Made by a program: the position numbers and the translations under genes. A DNA stretch of 64,000 nt. It comes from Scatophagus argus. Its lineage: Eukaryota > Chordata > Actinopteri > Scatophagidae. Below the pieces are notes generated by a model, which worked only from the letters and a program-made list of their open reading frames with translations, was not told where the DNA came from and did not search any database. Where the stretch lies: the NCBI RefSeq assembly GCF_020382885.2, contig NC_058501.1, positions 5,890,001 to 5,954,000 of the forward strand, given 5' to 3'. Positions 22,505 to 44,937 of the stretch are shown here, in pieces. Within the stretch, counting starts at the first letter, position 1. Every line of letters begins with the position of its first letter.

Positions 22505-24259
22505 GTATTGAGGCTGAAGCAGAAATGTCAAAATGTGGAGACATAAATCCAAAGCTATCAGCGTAGCACTGAGAGACAAAATGTTTTTGGTTGAGTTGGG
22601 TGAACCGACCCTTTAATTAGTCGCATCTGTTCTACATGCACCACAATATTTGTACAGTAATTATACTGCACTGACAAGCACTTCCACCATGCTTAACATG
22701 ACAGACAAAACACTTCCAGAGACATTTTGGTCCATTGTAAACGCAATATTTTTAAACTAGCAATGTTTAGTTCTGTTGATTTGGTATTCTGACTCTGCAA
22801 ACACATCTTCACCAACTGCTTCCCCCAGTAACAATCACATACACACAGTCGGTATAAGCAGCACAGTCCCCTTCCCAGCACAATCATTACCAGAACACTC
22901 ACTCTATTGATATACACATTTATGTTTCCCATTCACTTGGCTTACACTGTTTTCTACCCCCAGAGCAGACTGCCCCCTTTAAAATAAGGTGAAAATAATT
23001 TCCACTAGTGCAAAATAACATCTCTCCTTGAGAGCAATAAAAAAAAAACAAAGATCAACAAAAAATAGATATTTGACAATAGATCATATAGAAAGAATAG
23101 TTAAGTGGCACTGATAATAAATTATATCACAACAAAAACTGTTTCAGACTCCACTTTAGTCTGAAAGAACTAAGGCTGATTTGCTGCATTATGCAAGTAT
23201 ACATGCATATGCACATCACACCTACACAGACAGGTGGATGGAAACCACAATATTATAGGACTGACAATATTAAAAGACTGAAGGAGAAATAATTCACTGT
23301 GTTCAGGATGGAATGACCTTGGTGTTACAGAAAAAGGAGGCATCAAGCTGACTGTTGACTCCATCTAGTGGTGAAATATACAAATTACAGCTCTTTACTA
23401 CCAAAGAGATGTTTAAATGAAGGATTGGAAGCTCCAGCCTCACCAACAACAAAGTGCAAACAAATAATTACTAAATGGAGAGAAATGAGGACGATAATCA
23501 GTAAATGAAACAGGCACAAATCTGCTTGTCTCCCCTTCTCACTTCTATACTATAGCACTACAAGTACACCTTGGGTTGTGGCCTGATGGAGACATACAGT
23601 ACAGCACATCATGTTTTAGTACAGACTGTTCCGACATACAGTAGCATAAAGGAAATGACGTGAGGGATCAATCTAAAGTACGGACTGGCACTCTGTGTCA
23701 TCTGTGTTTCCTCTCCAGCACACAGGTAGTTAACAACCGAGACACAGCAGCTGTTCCTTTTAGCCACTTGATCAATCTCCACCTGTTCAAATGGGTTTGT
23801 GCGTTAAGACACATGGCAGAGTGGTGATTAGTTGCATCGTTTCATAGCAAGTGAAGTGCCACCTGTCTTGTCTACGACACTCTTCTGTAATCTGCGCACT
23901 TTTCATGAGATGAGATGTTTCCTTTGCGTTAACCTTTCACAACGCCTGCTTCTGTATCTTGGGACGAGACAAATAAGGCAAAGAGGAACTGCCCCAGAGA
24001 CAGTTCTGACGTTACAGAAGGGGACAAACCATACACTAACATGTGTATTATGAGGTTCAGTTTGTATGCTCTGCATATAATACCCAGTCTGCCCATCAGG
24101 AGGGTGTATCATTTGGGTTATAGGGTGTGGAGGAGCTAGAATAGTTTCTTCTGGAATAGCTGTCGTCTGGCAACTTGTCCAAATTGCCAGATTTATCAAG
24201 CTAAATTTTCCCGCCTCCTGTCAGTCTCAATATGTCAGCCAATTACAGCCTTTCTTAAG

Positions 24260-35586
<11,327 letters not shown>

Positions 35587-35778
35587 TTAGGCTTCATCTA
35601 AGCGCCCGGCGGGTTGTCTACGGCATGGCGGTGGAGTGGCTAGCATCTCTCCAGAAAATCAGAAGGAGTAAACATCTCGACTCCCCCTCCCCAGGACGAT
35701 GCTCAGCGGCACCCAGTTCGCTTTCCTTTGCAGGTTTTTAGAGTACGTTGTCAAGCCCATCAGAAATACAACGGCTCC

Positions 35779-35786
35779 ACTTCCGG
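35779..35786 (-). promoter_or_regulatory. ETS/GABP-type site, candidate faxc core promoter
   Basis: Reads CCGGAAGT on the minus strand, about 245 bases upstream of the faxc start codon in CpG-rich sequence. ETS sites of this form are typical of TATA-less vertebrate promoters. The transcription start was not determined. Confidence 0.4.
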
Positions 35787-36529
35787 CCAAATTTATTTAT
35801 TCACAAAATAAACGTCAGTGTTGCGGTCGCGTTACAATGTTATTTTAACGATTTGCATGGTGTTCTCTAAATAGAACCACTAACAACGCTGACATTTCAC
35901 ACCGTTTCACGTCGTCTGTAAATAATGGAAACTTTTAAAACCTACAGAACTAATCTCAATCTTCAGCTGTGAACATTAATTTTTACTGTGATTTTAATCT
36001 TTATAGCTTACTGCAACTAAGCTAAAATGATCAATAAATCAACCAGTCATTTTCTAGATATGTCCGATGTCACAAATGTTACAGGAGACCAGCGGGCCAA
36101 ACCCGAAGGCCTAATGGATGGAGGACTAACCAAAAGAAAAGAAGCATATCATCACATTTGACAAGTTGAAACTAGTAAATGATTGGTAGCTTTGCTTGGG
36201 AAAATGCATCAACTCACTCACTCAAATTTAGGCAAATTATTTTTTCAGATTACTTTTAAATAGGTTATAATATTATAAGCTATTTGATCAAGGTAAAAAA
36301 AGGGGGGGGGGGGCTGGCAGCAGGTTGAACAAAAATAATAGCGTACAACATGCGAATACTTTTATTTTCCAGGTGAGCTTGGGTAAACATCCGGTGGTAG
36401 TGTGTCTAACTGTGGCAGCTTGATGCAGCTGGGCCGGCCTATTGTCTGCTCCAGTGGAGGAGTCACCCCGCCCTGACGAGCCTCCTGCATCCCAGTGAAA
36501 GCAGTGGCTCACCGTGAGGAGCGCTGCCT

Positions 36530-36576
36530 ATTGGCCAACAACACCACATGACGTCACGTATGATATTCATATAAGA
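36530..36576. promoter_or_regulatory. CCAAT-CRE-TATA cluster
   Basis: ATTGG (inverted CCAAT) at 36530-36534, the full palindromic CRE TGACGTCA at 36549-36556, and TATAAGA at 36570-36576 sit in close array. The TATA orientation suggests plus-strand initiation near 36600, whereas the CCAAT reads on the minus strand and could serve faxc. Confidence 0.45.
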
Positions 36577-36959
36577 GAATAAACAGCGTATGCGACGCTT
36601 CAGTGACTGTGGGCTGCTGCTCCCACAGGGAATCTGCTGCAGTTTGTGGCTTCTTCTTCTTTTCTTTTTTTAAAAACATTTTTAGGATTAACACTGCAAA
36701 GCACACTCTATGTATAGGAAAAAAAACTTCTAAAAATTAAAATTCTTGTAAACTGATTCAAATCGTAACGTATACTGTACATTCTCAATTAAGAAAAATG
36801 TAAGATCTAATTTTATCAGCGTATTTGTCGCTTCAAACCAGGTCACCTGTTGTCCGTCTACACCGACTTCCCAGCGTAGGAACAAGTAAACATGGACGTA
36901 TACATGATGTGATGACAGGCACAAAGTCTACTCACTCTGGAACAACTTCGAAAGTGGAG

Positions 36960-37330
36960 GAAGACGTTCATGTTGTCGGGTAAATCCGCCGGGTGCTTTC
37001 CGAGTCTGTTTGTCGAGCATGCCGAGAGGAGGGCGCAGACAACTTGGAGAAAAACGGATTGTACAGACCGTACAGCTTTAGATCGCCACCGGAGCCGCCT
37101 TGATGCCGGGGAAATCCCGTCTGATCTCGATCAGCTGCTGCGATGAAGCCGAGCAGGACGAACTGGTGATCTTTAGTGAATGTGTCGCACGGCGATGCGC
37201 CTTGATGTCCTCGCTGCTGCCATGGTTACTGCAAGTTAGGTGCGCGCTCCCGCGGCTTCAGGGAGCGCGCACTGAAGCAGGAGTGTTTGTTATTGTAGCC
37301 GGCTGAACCGGTGCGGGGACAACGGCCCAT
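36960..37330. promoter_or_regulatory. CpG-rich block, possible distal promoter
   Basis: High CpG density compared with the flanks, with a perfect inverted repeat (37240-37272) and an X-box-like GCTGCCATGGTTAC at about 37217-37230. It lies about 1.4 kb upstream of the faxc start, so a distal faxc promoter is possible. No transcript structure could be deduced. Confidence 0.4.
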
Positions 37331-37466
37331 CAGACACCCCGCACTCATTCCTACACAACACGGTGGTTCACTATCACTATGTTTAACTGTCCATTCATTT
37401 TGATAGAGACCCAACAGACGCAACCCTCCTTGGTCTGCTGGGACTCTTGAAACGTCCGCAGCCTAT

Positions 37467-37472
37467 TTTATT
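37467..37472 (-). terminator. candidate poly(A) signal for coq3
   Basis: AATAAA on the minus strand about 626 bases after the coq3 stop codon. It is a candidate only. Confidence 0.35.
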
Positions 37473-38097
37473 AGCTACTGCAAGAGAGAAAAATACTACC
37501 TCTGCAAACATTACAGCCATGTTATTAGTCTCCCTGAAAACATCATGCAAGAATGACTTGTTCTGTGCCACAGGCTCCTGTTATGTAACACAGAGCCCTC
37601 TCATAGGACACTTTTAGAGGATGCGTCCACACATATGGACACATTTAAAAATCCCTTTCCAGTGTGCAGCCAAAGCCAACATGAAGTCGTATTTAATGTC
37701 AGCGTCCAGGGCCAAATAAATCACTGCTGTACTCTTCACAAAAGCAAGTGATGAAAGGACCCTTTGGACAGAGGGTAGGAGAAATCACAAAATACTGACA
37801 AAGCTGATTCAGCAATACTGAAAAATGATGAATGTGAACATTATGAAACCCTGTTACTGAGTGATTAGAGAACTACAGCTCATCAAACGCTAAACACTTT
37901 TAAACAATGTGTAACAACACACTGCAGTCTTACTCTGTTAACCAGCCACAGCAGAATGTCTTTAACTCTATCTCAAGGCTGTTTGTCCCTTTCCTCCAAT
38001 AACCCCGCTTTTCCACAGGGATCGTAGGACCATGAACCTGCGCATTAACTGTTTTTTTTTTTTTCATATTTTCCACGTGGTTGTCGAGTTGTTTGGC

Positions 38098-41000
38098 TCA
38101 GCTGTGTGTAGCTGCAGCAGCATTGTCCTCTGGGCGGGAGGTGCTCTCGTCAGCCTGCTCCGGCTCGCCGTCGTCTATCACTTTGACGGCGTGGAGGGCG
38201 TAGTTGATGGCAGTGCTGTTAGTCCAGCTCCAGGCTCCTGACACTGGGTTGTACAGCATTCCCTGGACAGACTGCACCGAGAAACCACCTGAGAGTGGAA
38301 GAAAGGCAGACGTTTTCCTCTTTGGAATAGAATATTTTAAACTCTGGGCAGTACCAGGAGATGACACACTTATTGGCTGGCTGCAGCCTCAGAAGTCTCT
38401 GAAGGAGAACCATTTTAATGCGCATGAATTACACTGTCCGTAAGAAAAACAATAACCATTAATTTATCCAGTTGACGTAAGAGTACAGCTTTATCCAACC
38501 CATGTTTACAGCAGGGAACAGGACATGATAGCAGCCCCTAATAAAAATGATCTAATTCCTATGTGATGGACTCAGTAATGTATTCTTTATTTCAACAAAG
38601 ATTCTTGAGACTTGGAAAAAAGCCAATCAGCGACTGACAATTTCTTTCCTCATTAAAGACAAAAAAAATGCACCAAAATAAAAATCACTTTCCATGTCAA
38701 ACCTGCTCAGCGACGTTTAAACCAGGACATGTTAACAGAGTGGGACAGCTTCTCTCTGCGCCATTTTTCCCCCGTCATGGAAATCTGAGGGACTTACTGG
38801 ACTCCAGGAGGCGCTCCAGCTCTACTGGGCTGATGAACTTCTCCCAGTCATGCGTCCCGCTGGGAACGATGCGCAGCAGCTGCTCGGCCACAACGATTCC
38901 CAGCGCGTAAGACAGGTTGGTTTTATTAATAGTAGTGATGAAGAGGGAGCCACCGGGCTGCGCACACACAAAAGGATCAGTTTAAGTTTATGAAGTATTG
39001 CAGGGTTTACAGAGTTTTTACTGCTACAGAATATATATTTTACAATGACCGCACACCCCTGTAGTCACTACCTACACAAGCGAGGTGCTACATGTGCCAT
39101 TGGGGTATTTATAGAATGGATTTAGAGCTTTCAGGGCACAGAAAGCAACAGTGCTGAGCCTCAAGGTTCAAACTCGGTCAGGACTGGGCAGAAGGAGAGC
39201 AGACAGGCAGAGGGAGTGGAAGATAAAAACCCCCATTCTTTTTTCAAATGAATCCAAACAATACAAGAATACATGCTAAAGTATGCTTGCATAGGTGCCC
39301 TGCAGCAACACACATTTTAAATTTAAATTTTTTTACATTTTTTTTTTTTTAGTAAAGAGCAGGAGTGAGAGATTTGGGCCTTTTGGGCAAATAAAGGGCC
39401 ATTAAGTGAACATTTTTCCTCTCAACTCCTCTGGTTCGCCGACCCAGAAGATCATCCGGTCTCAGAGATGATGCACAGCTTTCACTACAAGGTTCAATGC
39501 AACTGACAGACATAAAAACACATGCTAAGCTATTCCCAGAGACACAAAACAGATGCAAACACAACAAACGTAACAACAGCACCATATGCACATCAGCACA
39601 CGCTCAGATGGACACACAGACACGTACTGTACTGAAGCAGAAATATCTAACATGAGTTAACAGCTGGAGGAACACACACACACACACACACACACCCATG
39701 CACTATCCCAGGACACACCTTCAGCACACGGCTGCAGCAGAAGGCAAACGTTTCCACATCAGCCAGATGTTCCACCACCTCGGACGCCACAACGGCATCG
39801 AACTGGCCCGCCCCCCGCTCCTCCTCTCCACCCTCCTCCTCTGCTGGGAGCTCCTCCAGAGTGCAGGCCCGGTAGCTGACCCGGTCACGAAGGTCTGGGT
39901 CATAGGACGCATGCAGCCGGGCTGTGCCAATGCTGTCTTCTACTGGGTCTATACCCAACACGGTGGCTCCCAGGCGACCCAGGGGCTTGTGAAGGACAAC
40001 GAGGAGGGTGGAGACAGAGACATGTGAGAAGTGGATCTACTCTGAGTCAGATGTTTAAAAAAATGTCTTCTAGAGAACACTAAACTTCAGCCACATTGTG
40101 CGAAGTTGACTCACCACACAGGGTTAAAAACAATACAAGGTAACTGATCAGGGTCACCAAATACACACAGTACAGATAATGAGGAAGGATGTTGATGATG
40201 ATGAGAAATCATCAACTTTTGCACATTACTTGGTCAGTAACAGTAAATTACGATACATATATTTTATATTATTTTTCTATTGACAACTTTGTACTTTCAT
40301 GCTTCTTCACTTACACCACTTGTTTTATATCTTTTTATTTTCTCTTACGATGTTTTTAACAGTATTTGACCTACGTCAGCCTACAAGAAAATATTACAGC
40401 TCAGGCCACATAGATAGATAGATAGATAGATAGATATTTCATTGATCCTGAGGGAAATTCACATAGCAGCGTTCTGAGCGGGTTATTAATAATCGTTTGT
40501 GTGTGGGAGGGAGACAGAAAAAGACTTCATGTCTTTAATGAAAGGTTAATTGTTTTGCCACTGTTGAACAATAAAGAGCAGTGGAGAAAGAAAAGAGACT
40601 GAGAGCTCTCCGCACTGCTCCATCTCATGTGTACTACATCGCCCTCTTCTGGACAAAGGTGGGAACACACAGGCCTGTGTGCTGCTGAGCTGCACTTGCT
40701 TGCCCAGGGGCTGATCTCTGTCCTCCCACAGCTGAGCCCTTCGGATGGGAAGGAGTGCAGCGATGAGACAACCAGAGACACGACCAATCTTCACAGACAC
40801 TTTCTGGGGTTTTGTGTGTGTGTGTGTGCGAATATGACAGCCTGGATGACAGAGGCATCTAAATACAGGACCTGATTTTGTCTTCTCAAATCACACACCA
40901 CAGCTGGTATGTCCTCAGTTCAAATGAAGGCAGAGGCAGAGGCCCTGTCCTAGCCGCCCAGCTATCACCACTAACAAACAGATAAACAACTGTAAACGAC

Positions 41001-43830
41001 CGACTGTCCGCTCCACCAAACTGAGACCAGTCAAATCAAAAGAGAACGAGAATTAGGTTGATGTTTATCTGTTTTTTGGCCACCGGTACGTATGTGAAGC
41101 GACTGGCACTATAATGCAATGAAAGCAGACTCTCATACTGCAGCAGACTGCTGGAAAGAAAGGACTGAAATTGATGCAACAGGGAGTGTACACACACTCA
41201 CACACACACACACACTCTTACCTCTGTGAGCAGGCCTCCACCACAGCCGATATCTAGTATTTTGAGTCCTGCGAGTGGTTTCCCAGGATGACGTGTGGCG
41301 TGCACATTCAGCAGATTATCCCTGAACAGGTAAACAAGCAATAGGTTAAATTTGATAACAAAGTCTCTCCCACAAGCACATCTATTCTCCTCTTACTGTC
41401 CACACACACACACACATCGTTAGTTACCTCAAATAACCTTTTGGCTACAGATTCTTCCTCTGAGTTCCTTCCTCCCTACCTCCATTGCTTCCCTCACACA
41501 CTGTCTGACGACTGTCTGCCTCGGGCACCAAAAATGTAGACCAGGCTGAGGTCTGGGAAGCCATCATCCTCATTAAAGCACTGCTGGGGTGCAACAGTAT
41601 TTGTGCAAACAGTGAAGGCGAGGAGATAAGGTGTTGGCAGACATCCACCTAACTGGCTCCCAACCACGCAACAACAAAGAAAGATGCTGACAGCGGCTAC
41701 TTTGCAACAGTGCGAGTGAAACATCTGGCCATGATTAGCTGTTATTCATGTAAGAACTAAAAAAAAAAATTAAAAATATACTGTAGGCAGAAAAGGGATT
41801 GTATTTCTTTACTTCTACATGTCCTTCTCTTGAATTTGATTAATTAATTATATTAAACCAAATAAATTAGTGATATTTAATTATTAAATGAAACTAAATA
41901 CATACAGATGTATCCTGTGCAACACTATACAATACAAAAAGCCAAACTGACTCACCTTTAAACACAAAATGATGTTTTAAAACACAAAAGCAAAACACTA
42001 AAGGTGTGAAGACCACTGAATCTATGCAACATGTTTTTGCAGAATTATTTTTTTTTTTTAGAGTTAAACGTTAAAATCCTTAAAATTGCACCTCTCCCTT
42101 CTCCCTCATTAAAAATAATCAATTATTAATAAAAATGGACAAATATTTTTCATTTCAATTTAACTGCTAGACACAAGACCTCTCCTACTTCACTGTAAAG
42201 TCCATTCTCTTTCAGGTTTCAACATCACATTTGTGTGGCTGAATGCTGGGTCAGGACTGATATCACAGCTCATGCTGAGACCCGCCTCTTAAAATCAGAC
42301 TTGCACTTAGCACAGAAAAAAAAATGTGAACCAAAAACTTTGAACATTGGATGTGAAAACAGTAATATGGTGTCAGAGTCTGCAGTACACATACGTCATC
42401 CTACGCATTGAAGCTCAAACATTCAACTGTAGGAACAAGAAGAAAAACAGTTTTCAAAAGTCAGGACTGACTGAAACACAGTCAGACTGTCTGAGTGTAG
42501 AAGCTACAGCAGCAACAGTAGCAGTAGTGGTCTCATTTAGACACACCCTCAGGGCAGACCTGGATCAGGCCAATCAGCCTTTCCCAGACATACACTGACA
42601 CTGAATCTGTCATACTGTCACCATAAACACACATCATCATCCTCACAGTGTCCAATGGGACCACAGAGGAGGGGGGGTTGGGGCAGCGATGGGCTCTTGG
42701 CTCTTGGCTGGATGGCTAATGTAATGATTATCTTGTGGAGCCGCTACAGCAGATCTTATCAATCAAAACAGCCGCAGCCCTAAGAACATTCATGTATGCA
42801 GCATCGGGGCAGCTGAAACGTTATATGCCAGAAAACGTGCTGATGTGTGGAGGAATCCTGTCACTTTCACTATATGTTACTTCAGTGCATCCCCCATGTG
42901 TTGTCTGAGTTCAAACAAAAGGCTGGGCCTCCTCCAGGTTATGTTTTGACACAGCTGCTTTACGCCTCTGCCAATCAGTCCCCTGCGTTGACAGGGATGT
43001 GAGCATGACATGTCGACATTTCAAAAAATATAAAGAATATTCAAGAGCACATTGTGCACAAATACACACCGTATAAAAGGCACCCTGAGGTCATTCATAG
43101 CATGAAGAGCTGAAAACTCTCCCTGTTCATCCCACCACTTGCTGGCCAGTGACTGGAACCTCCTCACTTCATCTGGATCCACTGTGGTTTGGGAGGCTGT
43201 CCGAACACTGTGCGTGGCAAAACAGACACATCAACACCGTACATGTCTAAACATGGCATTTAATACAAGGAGGTACACAACCTTGGAAAAATATCAGGGG
43301 ACCTGGGGACCGTGGATTGAAAAGTCGCTGTATCTAGTGATATAAAACTCACCGGCTGGAACTGTTTTAGTAATTTATCAAGCAAAAAATAGATTTTTGA
43401 GAACATTTGCTGGTTATAGCTTCCCAACATTTTGTGGTACTGGGCTGTTAATCGGATAAAAACAAACATCTGAGGTCTCCATAGATTCAGCTACGTTGAT
43501 AACTTTAGGATTCATTCAGTTTATGTTAACAGCCGAAGCGCACTTTTGCTAAAAGCTCATTTGTGTGCTCTAATTCGACCTTTATCTGACTCTGCAAGTT
43601 GCTCCATTCAAAGCGGTATCAAGACAGACCAGATTTCGACCCTGACGCCCTCAGCACACCCCCGCGTCACTCCCGTACCTGACGTGACAGTTCACGCTCC
43701 TCTGCAGCCACAGGGCCCGCTGTTTACACACCGCAGTCCAGCTGAACCCGCTCTGGATCGCTCCGTACACAGCGGCCGCTTTACGGCTGTACAGCCCTAA
43801 CATGAGGCGAGCCAGTTTGTTCGAGTACAT
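38098..43830 (-). CDS. coq3: Ubiquinone biosynthesis O-methyltransferase, mitochondrial (COQ3), 6 coding exons
   Basis: Coding exons on the minus strand: 43679-43830, 43070-43207, 41222-41321, 39719-39985, 38798-38957 and 38098-38288; phases agree, giving 335 codons plus TGA. The enzyme uses S-adenosylmethionine to methylate hydroxyl groups of the polyprenyl-benzene ring at two steps of coenzyme Q synthesis, at the matrix side of the inner mitochondrial membrane in the CoQ complex. Seen: a basic, Ser-rich presequence (about 1-55, ending near RTASQTTVD); SAM motif I ILDIGCGGG (118-126); the acidic SAM-binding residue in GIDP (D143); DAVVASEVVEH (193-203), whose Glu/His residues are linked to divalent metal binding in this family; and VLKPGGSLFITTINKT. 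Human COQ3 is about 369 aa; the shortfall is in the presequence and C-terminal tail. Start codon: first ATG that opens the frame, with A at -3. An acidic insertion lies at about 177-190. Confidence 0.96.
39672..39695. repeat. (CA)n microsatellite at a coq3 donor
   Basis: Twelve AC units; on the transcribed strand this is a UG repeat starting about 24 bases inside the intron after coq3 exon 4. Confidence 0.9.
40411..40463 (+). repeat. (TAGA)n microsatellite joined to retroposon-tail-like sequence
   Basis: About six TAGA/GATA units run directly into 'tttcattgatcctgaggga', the same tail signature seen at 27535 and 44009. It lies in a coq3 intron. The junction of GATA repeats and this tail is a frequent fish arrangement. 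Confidence 0.6.
41186..41216. repeat. (CA)n microsatellite at a coq3 donor
   Basis: CA-rich array; on the transcribed strand UG repeats begin within 10 bases of the donor after coq3 exon 3. Confidence 0.85.
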
Positions 43831-44604
43831 GCTGTCATGTCACAGCGGCTAGCTGTCGTGTACTTGCTCACTGCACTTCAGTACGCTTGTCTGACCGACA
43901 GTGCTCACATCTCTTGTGCTCGTGTGGAAACAACACACACTTCCGTTCCTACTGCTCAGGCTCTTGACCAACCAGGCCCCGACGACAAACAAAAGATATT
44001 ATGGACTTTATTGATCCCGCAGTGGGGAAATTCACTCCACAAATTCACAAAAGCCTTAATTCTGGAGAAACTGTCGCATGTGAAAATATTATTGTGGCTA
44101 TGACTATTTCAGTATGAGCGTTATGCCGTGGACGATTTGGATAATGTATTCATAAACAGTTGGGTTTTATTTAACGTGTTCAAGAAACAAAGTATTCGCG
44201 CTCTACGGTTAACTGAGTCCTCCCCGAGGCTCATAGCGATCACGTCACGTTTGCAAGACACGTGTTCAAGGCCTCGTCGCCAGTCTCTCCGAGAAACTGA
44301 CTGAATACACTACTGCTTCAAGCCACATCTGCAATCCTGCAAACAATTTCAACAGAAAAACCTTGGCATGTAAATGTGATGCTACTTCCAGCACCTTGTG
44401 ACCTTGAATGTTTGTCGTTTCTTTTTTTTTGTTGTTTTTAAGTATGCAGTCATTTTACAAACTTTCTCTAAAGGTATGAACTGAAAAGGGCAGCAGCAGC
44501 TCTGTTACATGGACTGCGTTAACCAGCATTATGACTCTTCAACAAGTGTTAAGAAGTGCTCTGTTGCTGTTCAGTGCAGCTTTAAGATAAAAGAAACAGC
44601 GAGG
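43831..44604. other. coq3 promoter region / pnisr-coq3 intergenic spacer
   Basis: Short spacer between the coq3 start codon and the pnisr poly(A) region. It has a retroposon-tail-like insert at 44004-44036 and a cluster of GTCACGT/CACGTG words at about 44239-44264, including an exact CACGTG at 44259-44264, which could bind bHLH factors. The coq3 transcription start was not located. Confidence 0.5.
44004..44036 (+). repeat. retroposon 3'-tail-like repeat
   Basis: 'gactttattgatcccgcagt' then 'ggggaaattcac' is the best-preserved of three copies of this signature in the window. Confidence 0.6.
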
Positions 44605-44624
44605 CAAGACAAGGAATAAACAGT

Positions 44625-44630
44625 TTTATT
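44625..44630 (-). terminator. poly(A) signal of pnisr
   Basis: AATAAA on the minus strand, about 308 bases after the pnisr stop codon, implying a short 3'UTR that ends near 44605-44615. Confidence 0.65.
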
Positions 44631-44937
44631 GGACATCTCACAATAATATTCAAGGCAAAAAGTTAATCCCGTTATGCTTTAAAATGATACAACTTGAAAT
44701 CTTAGTGTCCACAGTCTTATTATTAAGCCTTGCATAATGATATACAAGTGAAAATTCCTACCATTCAAAAAGTCTTGTTCTTCAGTCACACTTTAAAAAT
44801 AACAACATATTTACAAAGATGAAAGAAATGTATGAGGGGGGTTCACCTACACAACTGCCTCGATAATGAGACAAGCCTGTTCAACTCATGGAATTTAAAA
44901 TGGTTAAGCGCACAGATCAGGAAGTTAACTGTGCTCC

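Larger units (their letters stand above)
21076..24259 (-). other. probable faxc 3' untranslated region and downstream flank
   Basis: No coding sequence follows the faxc stop. On the minus strand AATAAA words occur at 22499-22504 (about 1.75 kb after the stop) and near 21354-21359 and 21275-21280; which one is used cannot be decided from sequence. Most of the interval nearest the stop lacks dispersed repeats, as expected of a 3'UTR. The MITE-like element at 21869-22017 lies beyond the first signal. Confidence 0.4.

Noticed and set aside
36960..37330. First coding exon of another gene in the CpG-rich block
   Set aside because: Short ORFs on both strands end quickly and I found no convincing splice donor that joins them to a recognisable exon.
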